Of a DNA stretch of 24,736 bases, positions 8,477-14,737 are shown one piece after another. The DNA lies in IMG/VR virus record IMGVR_UViG_3300018416_003057, positions 1 through 24,736 of that record; one strand, 5' to 3'. Every line of letters begins with the position of its first letter. Positions within the stretch are counted from its first letter, which is position 1. The stretch is from a virus. The translations under genes were made by a program, and so were the position numbers. A model generated the notes under the pieces. It worked only from the letters and a program-made list of their open reading frames with translations, did no database searches and was not told the DNA's origin.

Positions 8477-8860
8477 GTGCGTACGATTCTTTAAATGATT
8501 TGCTTCGATATCTTCTTTTGACTGACCATCGTATGGTACTGCATGATGATTATCAATCATTATTCTATTGATACTGTAAGTACTACTTCCAACAAATAGT
8601 TCTCCAAGTATTCTACCGAACTTACCTTTGTCATGAGATACTAATTCTATTTCTTGATCTTTTAATTGTTCTTTTAAAAATTCTTTTGAAGCTAGTCCAA
8701 ATTTCTTTTCTTCTAAATCTCTAGTTCTTGACTCTGGTGTGTCAATACCTTTCATTCTGACTCTTTGTTTTTTGTATGTCATACCGAAACCTAAATCGAT
8801 ATCAACATCAACGGTGTCACCATCGACAACGCGGGTTACTGAAACTTTATATCTGTACAT
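8450..8860 (-). CDS. Staphylococcal-nuclease-like (thermonuclease) DNase
   Basis: An SNase-fold Ca2+-dependent nuclease. VVDGDTVDVDIDLGF near residue 11 and RVRMKGIDTPE at 33-43 hold the expected acidic metal ligands (D15, D40), the catalytic Arg (R35) and Glu (E43); DKGKFGRILGEL at 77-88 supplies the second catalytic Arg (R83). The active site therefore appears complete. No signal peptide is seen, so it acts in the cytoplasm, probably degrading host DNA or recycling nucleotides. At 136 aa it is a minimal SNase domain. A strong AGAGG precedes the ATG, and the gene starts 8 nt after the polymerase stop. Its 3' end carries the next promoter. Confidence 0.9.
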   Translation of the reverse strand: MYRYKVSVTRVVDGDTVDVDIDLGFGMTYKKQRVRMKGIDTPESRTRDLEEKKFGLASKEFLKEQLKDQEIELVSHDKGKFGRILGELFVGSSTYSINRIMIDNHHAVPYDGQSKEDIEANHLKNRTHLTESGLVV

Positions 8861-8868
8861 ATTTACCT

Positions 8869-11364
8869 CTATCCGAAAAATGATTCAAGTGAAGACACAG
8901 GTTCTGTAGTCCACCCAATCTTGTTTAGTATTACACCTAAAGGTTCGACAAATGATTTTTGAAATTGTGTATCATAGTCTATGTAAGGTTCTAGTTCAAA
9001 CTCTTTAGGTAGGGCCGAAACAAATGATATCACATTCTCATTCATTATGTTTGGAAGTTTCATATAACAAAACTTGATCTTTTCTCCATTTGTGATAACA
9101 GGATATTTCTTGTCTATATTGTATTTATATAAAAAATTATTGTAGAGAAGTGAACCTCTTACATGAATTGGTGTACCTTTATTATATATTGATGCTGCGT
9201 TGTAATACTTCTTCACATTCTGTACACCTCTTGGAAAAGATATTTCTTCAATCGGTAACTTATTAAATTCATTTCTAGAATTAGTTATAAAATCCCATAC
9301 ATCACTTTCTGTACCATTCATCACAACTTTAAGTCCGTCTTCAAGTTTCTTTCGACACCACATTGGTGTTGAAGACTTTGCTGTCTCGATACCCATCATT
9401 TTTAGTTTTGGTGTTTTGAATCTAACACCTTCTGAATCATGTACATTGAGAATATATCTTTTCTTTGCTGTCCAGATACCTTTATCTGCAATGACTTCTC
9501 TACCCATTTCCATTTTGTTTTGATAAGCATTCATGTAAGAAGCAAGTTCTTCATAAGTCTCTTTCATGTATGGTTCTAGTTTTTCTTTTGCAATTGTATC
9601 TAGAAAGTCTACAGGATTTTTTGGATTCACTCTGTCAACTAAATCTTCGAATGTAACATAGATAGAATCAGTATCAATTGCTACAACATAATCAGTATCA
9701 GTCTCTAGAAGTTTGTTAAGATAATCATTAACAGCTTTCTCAACCCACTTGATACTTAACTGACCTGCTGTCGTAATACCTTCTGCTATCTCTCTGTTGA
9801 AGTATCTGAAATACTGATTACCCAAAGCACCATAACAACTATTAAGTGAAATCTTTCTCACCATTTGATTGTTATTATTTTTGACAATATCATATTCAAG
9901 TTCTTTTCTTTTTTTGATATTATCTTTTGGAGTATTCTCAAGTTCTTGTTGTGATTGAATCATCTTTCTTTTGAACAATACTCTTTGATCATAAAGTTCT
10001 TCTAACAACTCTGGTAAGAATCCTTGTCTATCAGTTCTAAACAAAGCACCGTTTGGTGTTACTGTAGTATTAGTTAACATACTGGTATCTACTTCACCTT
10101 CTAGTAACTTCTTAACATTGATTTCTTGTTGAAATATTTTTCTTTGATATGTGTCCGGACTCATGTTGTATTGCATGATCAAATGTGGATATAGACTATT
10201 CAAGTCAAAAGACATAACCCATTTATGTTGACCAACATGAGGTTCTTTTACATAAGCACCAACAATTCTAGAATCCTGTGCCATCTTCTTTGGTGGTGGT
10301 ACTACACCTCTTTTCTTTAAGAAGTTGTATATTAGTAAATCCCAATAACGAACTGATCCGAATACATCTTCATAGTTACACTTTGCTTGATACGCCATAG
10401 TAATAACTAACTCCATAAGTTGTAGTTTATCATCTAGTTCTTCAACAAGTTCTGTATCACGAATATTATAATCTAGAAACTTCTGATAATCATTTCTATA
10501 GAATAGATGCATTGCACCAAATTCAGAATAGTCTAGTTTCTTTTTACCAAGTTCTATCTCTGCTATATGATCTAGACGATATGTCTCTCTCGTAATATAT
10601 GTAAACTTCTTGTACATTTCTAGATAATCTAGAATAGCTACACCAGCAATGTTATATGAAACCATTTGTTTTTGACCCATATACAACCATTCTCTAGATG
10701 TAACTAATTCATGTGGTGATAGTTTTCGAACAGTATCCCAATCAAATAGTTTCCAAATACGATTAACAAGATAAGCAATATCAAATGTTTCAACATTCCA
10801 ACCAGTGACTACATCAGGTTCTAAGTTGTCCCATATCTCCATGAACTTTAAAAGTAATTCTTTTTCGTGTCTTGTTTTATGATACACAACATTTGGATTA
10901 TCTGTTTTGTAATCAAAATTATCAGTACCAATAACATGAGTTTCATCATGACCAAAAAGTTTCATGGTGATAGCATTGACTCTTTCTTCTGCTTCAGTTG
11001 GTTCTGGAAAACCATTTTCACATTCACACTCAATATCAATATTAAGTATGTTGATGTTCTTGATATCAAATTCTATGTCTGACGGATATGTTTCTGATAG
11101 ATAAGTATACTCCCATGAATCTAACCCATGAATATCAATACCTGTATTATCATATTGTTTTTTCCAATGTCTTGCATCACTTGGTGATTTGAACTTCTTC
11201 GATTGAAGATATTCACCTGAAATAGATTTGTGTGCTGTTGCTTTGTTTGTCGGTATATAAAGAGTTGGTTCGTATTTCAATCTCTTGAGATACTTCTCAC
11301 CATTCTTTACACCTCGAACAAGTATAAAGTCTTTGTATCTTTTTACATTAGTATAGTAGTGCAT
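8869..11364 (-). CDS. 43: Family B DNA polymerase, T4 gp43 type
   Basis: The replicative polymerase with proofreading. Exo I is D110-I-E112 in LNIDIECE, Exo II is NVETFDIAYL near 190-199, and Exo III is YNIRDTELV with D303. Polymerase motif A is FDLNSLYPHLI (D386), motif B is KISLNSCYGALGN (K503...Y510), and motif C is AIDTDSIYV (D563, D565). Both activities look intact. At 831 aa it is somewhat shorter than T4 gp43 (898). The C-terminal SLESFFG looks like a clamp-binding peptide comparable to the T4 gp43 tail. The ATG at 11364 is only about 2 nt after the predicted +1 and has no Shine-Dalgarno. There is no sign of an intron or split, as occurs in some T4 relatives. Confidence 0.97.
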   Translation of the reverse strand: MHYYTNVKRYKDFILVRGVKNGEKYLKRLKYEPTLYIPTNKATAHKSISGEYLQSKKFKSPSDARHWKKQYDNTGIDIHGLDSWEYTYLSETYPSDIEFDIKNINILNIDIECECENGFPEPTEAEERVNAITMKLFGHDETHVIGTDNFDYKTDNPNVVYHKTRHEKELLLKFMEIWDNLEPDVVTGWNVETFDIAYLVNRIWKLFDWDTVRKLSPHELVTSREWLYMGQKQMVSYNIAGVAILDYLEMYKKFTYITRETYRLDHIAEIELGKKKLDYSEFGAMHLFYRNDYQKFLDYNIRDTELVEELDDKLQLMELVITMAYQAKCNYEDVFGSVRYWDLLIYNFLKKRGVVPPPKKMAQDSRIVGAYVKEPHVGQHKWVMSFDLNSLYPHLIMQYNMSPDTYQRKIFQQEINVKKLLEGEVDTSMLTNTTVTPNGALFRTDRQGFLPELLEELYDQRVLFKRKMIQSQQELENTPKDNIKKRKELEYDIVKNNNNQMVRKISLNSCYGALGNQYFRYFNREIAEGITTAGQLSIKWVEKAVNDYLNKLLETDTDYVVAIDTDSIYVTFEDLVDRVNPKNPVDFLDTIAKEKLEPYMKETYEELASYMNAYQNKMEMGREVIADKGIWTAKKRYILNVHDSEGVRFKTPKLKMMGIETAKSSTPMWCRKKLEDGLKVVMNGTESDVWDFITNSRNEFNKLPIEEISFPRGVQNVKKYYNAASIYNKGTPIHVRGSLLYNNFLYKYNIDKKYPVITNGEKIKFCYMKLPNIMNENVISFVSALPKEFELEPYIDYDTQFQKSFVEPLGVILNKIGWTTEPVSSLESFFG

Positions 11365-11372
11365 AATATATA

Positions 11373-11401
11373 ATTATACAATAGAAATGCCATAATGTCT
11401 A
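11373..11401 (-). promoter_or_regulatory. Sigma70-like promoter for DNA polymerase gene
   Basis: -35 TAGACA (11401-11396), 17-nt spacer, -10 TATAAT (11378-11373). Predicted +1 is about 11366, two bases before the polymerase ATG. The -35 lies inside the 3' end of the denV-like gene. No Shine-Dalgarno follows. Confidence 0.6.
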
Positions 11402-11784
11402 TACCATTCTGGTTTCTGTTGTATCCTTTCTTCAATCCTTTGTAATACGATTGATTGATCTTCTTCTGAAGGATCCCAATCATTAAAATAATCTGTAGGA
11501 AATTGATATGTTTTAAAGTGTCTATGTTGATCTAACTTATATCCTCGTTTCTTTAGTTCTTCTCTAATCTCGTCATATCTTTTAAAAAGATATCTACCTT
11601 TGTCATAGAAAAACATTACATGACCTTTACCCAAAGTAAATTTCTTAGGGATTTTGTTAGAGTTCCAACTCTCTGATTTTAGTGATCTCTGTAAGGCAGG
11701 TCCTATCATGAATATCTCACGATACTCTGCCATTAAATGTTGATCAGTTAAATCTTCTACAGGGATTATATTGATTCTTGTCAA
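11374..11784 (-). CDS. denV: Pyrimidine dimer DNA glycosylase / AP lyase, T4 endonuclease V type
   Basis: Repairs UV-induced cyclobutane pyrimidine dimers by cutting the glycosidic bond and then the backbone. The N-terminus MTRINIIPVEDLTDQHLMAEYRE.. aligns directly with T4 DenV, giving the Thr2 amine nucleophile, Arg3, Arg22 and catalytic Glu23. GKGHVMFFYDKGRYL and the C-terminal EWYRHYG match the rest of the family. The start must be TTG at 11784, because only this yields the required Thr2; the TTG overlaps the preceding TGA (TTGA junction). T4 Arg26, a substrate-contacting residue in the T4 enzyme, is Met here, within an EIFMIGPALQRS segment that differs from T4. The length (136 aa) matches T4 (138). 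Confidence 0.95.
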   Translation of the reverse strand: MTRINIIPVEDLTDQHLMAEYREIFMIGPALQRSLKSESWNSNKIPKKFTLGKGHVMFFYDKGRYLFKRYDEIREELKKRGYKLDQHRHFKTYQFPTDYFNDWDPSEEDQSIVLQRIEERIQQKPEWYRHYGISIV

Positions 11785-12002
11785 ATTACTCTATCAGGTG
11801 TAAAGTGTGATTCAACAGCTTGAAGTTTTTCTTCTGCTGCAGTGAGTAAGTTGAGTTGTTCATCAATAGCCCCAACGATATCAGGATGCTCTCCAATACC
11901 GACAGACTGTTTCATATACACAGCAATATTTGCTTTTGCTGATGCAATTTCACCTTGATATCTCAATTTAAGAGCTTCTCTTAATTGTTTATCTAATTCC
12001 AT
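11781..12002 (-). CDS. Small helical protein, 73 aa, unknown function
   Basis: The family is not recognised. It is predicted nearly all-helical: a Leu/Lys/Ala-rich first helix (KQLREALKLRYQGEIASAKANIAVYMKQ), a turn with GIGEHPDIV, then a second helix (DEQLNLLTAAEEKLQAVESH). The two helices could form a helical hairpin. It lies between lysozyme (2 nt gap) and denV (4-nt TTGA overlap), so it is translated as part of that cluster. Similar two-helix small proteins are frequent and uncharacterised in T4-like marine phages. Confidence 0.75.
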   Translation of the reverse strand: MELDKQLREALKLRYQGEIASAKANIAVYMKQSVGIGEHPDIVGAIDEQLNLLTAAEEKLQAVESHFTPDRVI

Positions 12003-12004
12003 AA

Positions 12005-12475
12005 TTAATCCATAACATCTATATCACGCAAACGATTCATTAATCTTCTAGCACGATTATAGACTTGTTTAGCCCATTTGGAGTCCATACCTTCTACAGA
12101 AGCTTGTTTGTAATCACCTTCATTCAAAGCTGCAAACATTTTTTTGAATTTTACTAATCTAGTCAATCCAAGATTGAATGCCATATTAGCAATAATCAAT
12201 TTTACTTCTTCTGGATAGTCTCTCCAATTATTGTGAAAACGATCTTCACATTCTTTTAGAACAATATTTAAATCTTGAAATAATAGTTCATCACTTCTAG
12301 TTTGTGTAATAGGAGTACCTTCGCCTAATCCATATTCTTCATCACTCTCTAAAATTAAATGACCTACACCTACAGTTGGATAACCTAGATGATCTAAGTA
12401 TACTTCTAATACTTGACCTTCATCAGCTATAATTTCTTCTCTAAGTCTTTGTCTAAACTCTTTACTATATTCCAT
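12005..12475 (-). CDS. T4-type lysozyme (GH24 endolysin)
   Basis: A muramidase that cleaves the NAM-NAG bond of peptidoglycan. The T4 lysozyme catalytic triad is present with native spacing: Glu19 (DEG), Asp28 (YLD) and Thr34 (PTVGVGH), matching T4 E11, D20 and T26. C-terminal features also match (AFNLGLTRLVKFKKM and KWAKQVYNRARRLMNRL). There is no signal peptide or SAR helix, so it needs a holin or other route to the periplasm. It could be the main endolysin or a tail-associated lysozyme; the stand-alone 156-aa form favours an endolysin. A GAGG lies 9 nt upstream of the ATG. It overlaps the preceding gene by 11 nt. Confidence 0.93.
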   Translation of the reverse strand: MEYSKEFRQRLREEIIADEGQVLEVYLDHLGYPTVGVGHLILESDEEYGLGEGTPITQTRSDELLFQDLNIVLKECEDRFHNNWRDYPEEVKLIIANMAFNLGLTRLVKFKKMFAALNEGDYKQASVEGMDSKWAKQVYNRARRLMNRLRDIDVMD

Positions 12476-12794
12476 TGTTAAGTTCCTCTAGCCCTTGATT
12501 GGCTAACAGTTCTATGAGTATATTACCCATGAGTTGGTTGAATTCTTGATCTTCTGAAATAGTGTCAACTAATTCATCAGGACAAGAACGAACAGCTCTT
12601 TCAAAATCTATTGTTGGTGTTTCACTTTCTTCTCTAGGTATAAAATTAATTTTACCATACTGATAAACTATACCTTTGTAATCACCCTTTAAGATTTTGA
12701 TGGCTCTTTCTCCATTTTGATGAACGACTTCTGTATAGAGACCATCATCAAATAATGGATAATGAGTATTTATAGTGTTATCTTCCTTGACCAC
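12465..12794 (-). CDS. Conserved phage protein, 109 aa, unknown function
   Basis: I do not recognise a family. Residues 1-55 look beta-rich (YTEVVHQNGERAIKILKGDYKGIVYQYGKINFIPRE), and the C-terminal half is helical and acidic (DFERAVRSCPDELVDTISEDQEFNQLMGNILIELLANQ). The start is a GTG at 12794; no other start codon exists in frame until the Met at residue 89, so GTG is forced. It overlaps the previous small basic gene by 17 nt and the lysozyme gene by 11 nt. Because it is translationally tied to lysozyme it may serve the lytic stage, but this rests on position alone. Confidence 0.75.
   Translation of the reverse strand: MVKEDNTINTHYPLFDDGLYTEVVHQNGERAIKILKGDYKGIVYQYGKINFIPREESETPTIDFERAVRSCPDELVDTISEDQEFNQLMGNILIELLANQGLEELNNGI
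12767..12774 (-). promoter_or_regulatory. TATAAATA box inside coding sequence, upstream of lysozyme
   Basis: An exact match to the T4 late -10 box, lying about 25 bases into the 109-aa gene. If active it would give a late transcript for lysozyme and denV, 290 bp downstream. It also encodes Thr-Ile-Asn-Thr in frame, so it may be chance in AT-rich DNA. Confidence 0.25.
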
Positions 12795-12936
12795 GATAAC
12801 TCTTATGAGACCTTTTCTTTGATTTATTCATAGTAGACATACTAATTTTTACTCTACGACCTCGACCACCTCTTCCATTTGAAGATGCTTTTCGACCTCG
12901 TGAGTCTCTACTGAATTTCCTAAAAAGTAAGGCCAT
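12778..12936 (-). CDS. Small Arg/Gly-rich basic protein, 52 aa
   Basis: An open frame from ATG 12936 to TAA 12778. The peptide begins MALLFRKFSRDSRGRKASS, has an RGG/RGR cluster (GRGGRGRRVKI) in the middle, and ends KSKKRSHKSYRGQGR. Over a third of the residues are Arg or Lys, which suggests nucleic-acid binding. Its ATG shares one base with the stop of the AT-hook gene (TAATG), and its end overlaps the following GTG start by 17 nt. This perfect fit between two genes is the main support that it is real. I recall short RG-rich proteins of this kind in T4-like cyanophages but cannot verify homology. Confidence 0.75.
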   Translation of the reverse strand: MALLFRKFSRDSRGRKASSNGRGGRGRRVKISMSTMNKSKKRSHKSYRGQGR

Positions 12937-13145
12937 TACTTCTTAGGTTTATTTTTTGAACCCTTAGGTCTTCCACGACCTCTTTTAGCAGGAGCTTTTT
13001 TAGTTGGTGTCTTACCATCTTTATAAGCTTCGTTTACATTTGCAGTAGTAGGATCATCAGCAACATATCTACCTTTAGAGTCTCTTGCTCTGACACCTGT
13101 TGGTTCACTACTGAAAAAGTTTTTTAGTGCATTCCAAAATGACAT
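12936..13145 (-). CDS. Small AT-hook protein, 69 aa
   Basis: The C-terminus contains a clear AT-hook core, RGRGRPKGSKNKPKK, which binds the minor groove of AT-rich DNA. The N-terminus (MSFWNALKNFFSSEP) is a short amphipathic helix, and the middle contains RDSKGRYVADDP. The frame is open upstream to 13178, but that part overlaps the -10/+1 region of the promoter; the ATG at 13145 has a GGAG Shine-Dalgarno 9 nt upstream, so I start there. It could compact phage DNA or alter host transcription; no direct evidence distinguishes these. It is the first gene of the cluster that ends with denV. Confidence 0.8.
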   Translation of the reverse strand: MSFWNALKNFFSSEPTGVRARDSKGRYVADDPTTANVNEAYKDGKTPTKKAPAKRGRGRPKGSKNKPKK

Positions 13146-13180
13146 AATATATTTCTCCAATAATTTATTAATATACATTA

Positions 13181-13208
13181 ATTATACTACCGAATCCTCA
13201 GGTGTCAA
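13181..13208 (-). promoter_or_regulatory. Near-consensus sigma70 promoter for the AT-hook gene cluster
   Basis: -35 TTGACA (13208-13203), 16-nt spacer ending GGTAG, -10 TATAAT (13186-13181). Predicted +1 is about 13174, giving a ~29-nt leader with a GGAG Shine-Dalgarno. The -35 box is embedded in one arm of the 13191-13232 hairpin. Confidence 0.75.
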
Positions 13209-13232
13209 GTTTTTTCGACACCTGAGTCTTCG
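13191..13232 (-). repeat. Long inverted repeat overlapping the -35 box (operator or hairpin)
   Basis: Ten-base perfect arms CTCAGGTGTC (13197-13206) and GACACCTGAG (13217-13226) around a 10-base loop. They extend outward through a 2-base mismatch to CGAA/TTCG. No T-tract follows on the minus strand, so it is not a canonical terminator. It covers the -35 of the AT-hook promoter and sits directly after the Hsp20 stop. Confidence 0.7.
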
Positions 13233-13239
13233 AATTTAT

Positions 13240-13695
13240 TTATTCAGATAGAAATACTTTCTTATCTGATTTTTTGAGACTACCAATCTCAATAGTTCTA
13301 GCTTTCTTTTCTTCTGGAACTATTCTTTCAGCGTAAATGGTTAGAATACCATTCGAAAGATCGGAACCTTTAATCACAACATCATCTGCTAGAACAAAAT
13401 TTCTAGAAAATTTTCTTTGTGAGATTCCTTGATGAACAAACCCACTATCTTTCTCACCGATATCACCTTCTACAGTAAGATTGTTTTCTTTAACAGTAAT
13501 TGTTAAATCTTCTTCACCGAACCCAGCTACTGCTAGTTCAATTAAGAATGTATCCTCTGTAGAACCTTTACGAATATTGTAAGGTGGATAGTTAGTTTGT
13601 GGTATTTGTCGAACTCTGTCCAATTGTGTAAACATATTGTCAAAGCCGATTGTGAAAGGAGAGAGTTCTCTCCAGATTGCTTCATTTATAGTCAT
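13240..13695 (-). CDS. Hsp20 / alpha-crystallin-type small heat shock protein
   Basis: An ATP-independent chaperone that holds unfolding proteins. The alpha-crystallin domain spans about residues 45-135: FLIELAVAGFGEEDLTITVKENNLTVEG, then GISQRKFSRNFVLADDV, and the signature LSNGILTI at 113-120. A short N-terminal region (FTIGFDNMFTQLDRV) precedes it. The usual C-terminal I-x-I/V motif may be IEI at 135-137. At 151 aa it is a normal length. T4-like cyanophages commonly carry hsp20 (established). A strong AGGAGG lies 4-5 nt before the ATG. A late-type box and a hairpin lie upstream, so it could be expressed late to aid virion assembly. Confidence 0.95.
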   Translation of the reverse strand: MTINEAIWRELSPFTIGFDNMFTQLDRVRQIPQTNYPPYNIRKGSTEDTFLIELAVAGFGEEDLTITVKENNLTVEGDIGEKDSGFVHQGISQRKFSRNFVLADDVVIKGSDLSNGILTIYAERIVPEEKKARTIEIGSLKKSDKKVFLSE

Positions 13696-13720
13696 ATTTC
13701 CTCCTAATTAAAGCAAGGTT

Positions 13721-13749
13721 AAAAAAACGTAGACCCTAATGGCATCTAC
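13721..13749 (-). terminator. Rho-independent terminator (or 5' stem-loop) upstream of Hsp20
   Basis: On the minus strand, GTAGA (13749-13745) pairs with TCTAC (13733-13729), with partial inner GC pairing and a short loop, followed after one C by seven T (13727-13721). It would end transcripts from the 14.7-13.8 kb genes. It also lies at the 5' end of any RNA started at the TATAAATA box 7 nt upstream. Confidence 0.65.
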
Positions 13750-13755
13750 ATAATA

Positions 13756-13763
13756 TATTTATA
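13756..13763 (-). promoter_or_regulatory. T4-late-type TATAAATA promoter for Hsp20
   Basis: An exact TATAAATA, 61 nt before the hsp20 ATG. Predicted +1 is about 13749, the first base of the 13721-13749 stem-loop, so the RNA would carry a 5' hairpin. It lies immediately after the stop of the 48-aa gene. Confidence 0.5.
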
Positions 13764-13770
13764 ACAGAAA

Positions 13771-13917
13771 TTAACTCTGTTCTAAATAAACTTTCATTAA
13801 TTCATTCTTTTTACTTTCCCAAAGTTTTTTCATTTCAGGGTCTTGAGCTCTTTCTTCTGCTCTTCGTAAAAAGAAAATTCGTCTAGTTAAAGACTTTCTT
13901 AAAAAATCATTTTTCAT
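13771..13917 (-). CDS. Small basic helical protein, 48 aa
   Basis: An open frame from ATG 13917 to TAA 13771. The peptide (MKNDFLRKSLTRRIFFLRRAEERAQDPEM...) is helical and rich in Arg/Lys in its first half, mixed charge in the second (KKLWESKKNELMKVYLEQS). Its ATG lies inside the last codons of the 191-aa gene (11-nt overlap), typical of coupled phage genes. It is followed directly by the late box and terminator before hsp20. No family is recognised; a small regulator or a nucleic-acid-binding peptide is possible. Confidence 0.65.
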   Translation of the reverse strand: MKNDFLRKSLTRRIFFLRRAEERAQDPEMKKLWESKKNELMKVYLEQS

Positions 13918-14482
13918 TTTTATTACCTAAATATTTTTGATATTTTATTCTATTTAAAACTGTTTGTTTGAATTTATTTGTTGGATCAAAGTTATTGACC
14001 GAATGTCTATTGACTGTAGCTCTGCAAGTGAAACAATCACCTTCTACTAGTGATCTATACACAACATCAGCTTTTGATTCGGTTGTATTGTCTTGTATTT
14101 GTATTCTCTTATTATCAGAAAAACACATTAAATCATTACCTTCTCTATCTACAAAATTATGAATATAGAAACCTCTACTTGTACCCTTTCCGGATACATA
14201 CTTTAAAGTCATATCGTATCTTTTCTTTTCTTTACCAACAAAAGAACCTGTGGGTTCATCATTTTTGTGTTGTTCTTTTAGATTTTCTCTATCTATTTTC
14301 TTTTGATGATACATCATTGAATTTCTAATACCGTTAATCTGTTTAATTGATATTTCACCTTTCAAAGAAAGATGATTATAAACATCTTGTAAAAAGTGAT
14401 TATTTTTTCTATGACCATTATTACATAAAAATTTAAAGATATCTAAATAATCACTTTGAAATTTTTCTAATGTTATTTTCAT
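13907..14482 (-). CDS. Phage protein with C-terminal beta domain seen in phage replication/repair proteins, 191 aa
   Basis: The N-terminal ~75 residues are helical (MKITLEKFQSDYLDIFKFLCNNG...). The C-terminal part (about 85-185) reads GSFVGKEKKRYDMTLKYVSG, then FYIHNFVDREGNDLMCFSDNK, then VEGDCFTCRATVNRHSV, then FKQTVLNRIKY. This is the layout of a small beta-barrel module widespread in phage hypothetical proteins (SxxGxxGxR...GNxxxWxxx...KGTVKxH...KQTxLxR), probably OB-like; family name unknown to me. The open frame extends to 14521, but the extra N-terminus (KPRVHFLYN) is translated promoter. The ATG at 14482 is 3 nt after the predicted +1 with no Shine-Dalgarno. Confidence 0.8.
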   Translation of the reverse strand: MKITLEKFQSDYLDIFKFLCNNGHRKNNHFLQDVYNHLSLKGEISIKQINGIRNSMMYHQKKIDRENLKEQHKNDEPTGSFVGKEKKRYDMTLKYVSGKGTSRGFYIHNFVDREGNDLMCFSDNKRIQIQDNTTESKADVVYRSLVEGDCFTCRATVNRHSVNNFDPTNKFKQTVLNRIKYQKYLGNKNEK

Positions 14483-14491
14483 TATGTACAT

Positions 14492-14521
14492 ATTATACAA
14501 AAAGTGTACCCGCGGTTTCAA
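14492..14521 (-). promoter_or_regulatory. Sigma70-like promoter, 18-nt spacer class
   Basis: -35 TTGAAA (14521-14516), 18-nt spacer with CCGCGGGTACAC and a T-run, -10 TATAAT (14497-14492). Predicted +1 is 14485, three bases before the ATG of the 191-aa gene. The spacer core matches those at 5828-5845 and 14713-14730. Confidence 0.75.
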
Positions 14522-14699
14522 GTTTTAATTCATGGGAGTCTTCAAACTGTAACCCATTTTCATCTCTCAGCTTTTTTAATGAGGTAAGGCCTCCTCGCGA
14601 AGTTGTGTTCACTCTTTCCCAACCAGACCGCGGTCCAGCATTTCCAGTTTCGTTTATCGACTTCAACCAACCAACCAACTTTTCAAGTCTCAACTTCAT
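14493..14699 (-). CDS. Small protein, 68 aa, in a locally GC-richer segment
   Basis: The frame opens with MKLRLEKLVGWLKSINETGN, followed by a Gly/Arg/Ser segment (GPRSGWERVNTTSRGGL) and a charged C-terminus. The family is unknown. Support: the ATG lies one base after the predicted +1 of a promoter of the same class as two other genes here, and the stop falls at the next promoter's -10 box. The DNA is visibly richer in G and C than its neighbours (it contains a GACCGCGGTC palindrome at 14626-14635), so it may be recently acquired or highly constrained. A structured small RNA from the same promoter is the alternative. Confidence 0.6.
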   Translation of the reverse strand: MKLRLEKLVGWLKSINETGNAGPRSGWERVNTTSRGGLTSLKKLRDENGLQFEDSHELKLETAGTLFV

Positions 14700-14706
14700 T
14701 ACATAT

Positions 14707-14736
14707 AGTATATCAAAAGTGTACCTGCGATATCAA
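14707..14736 (-). promoter_or_regulatory. Sigma70-like promoter, 18-nt spacer class, for the 68-aa gene
   Basis: -35 TTGATA (14736-14731), 18-nt spacer containing CGCAGGTACAC, -10 TATACT (14712-14707). Predicted +1 is 14700, one base before the ATG. Direct and inverted repeats lie immediately upstream (14738-14760). Confidence 0.7.
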
Positions 14737-14737
14737 A

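Noticed and set aside
9122-9129. TATAAATA late box inside the DNA polymerase gene
   Set aside because: It lies in coding sequence more than 250 nt from the next start, with no other support; expected by chance in DNA this AT-rich.
14483-14521. N-terminal extension of the 191-aa protein (MKPRVHFLYNMYI)
   Set aside because: It covers the -35 to -10 region of the promoter; transcripts would start at about 14485, so it cannot be translated from that promoter.
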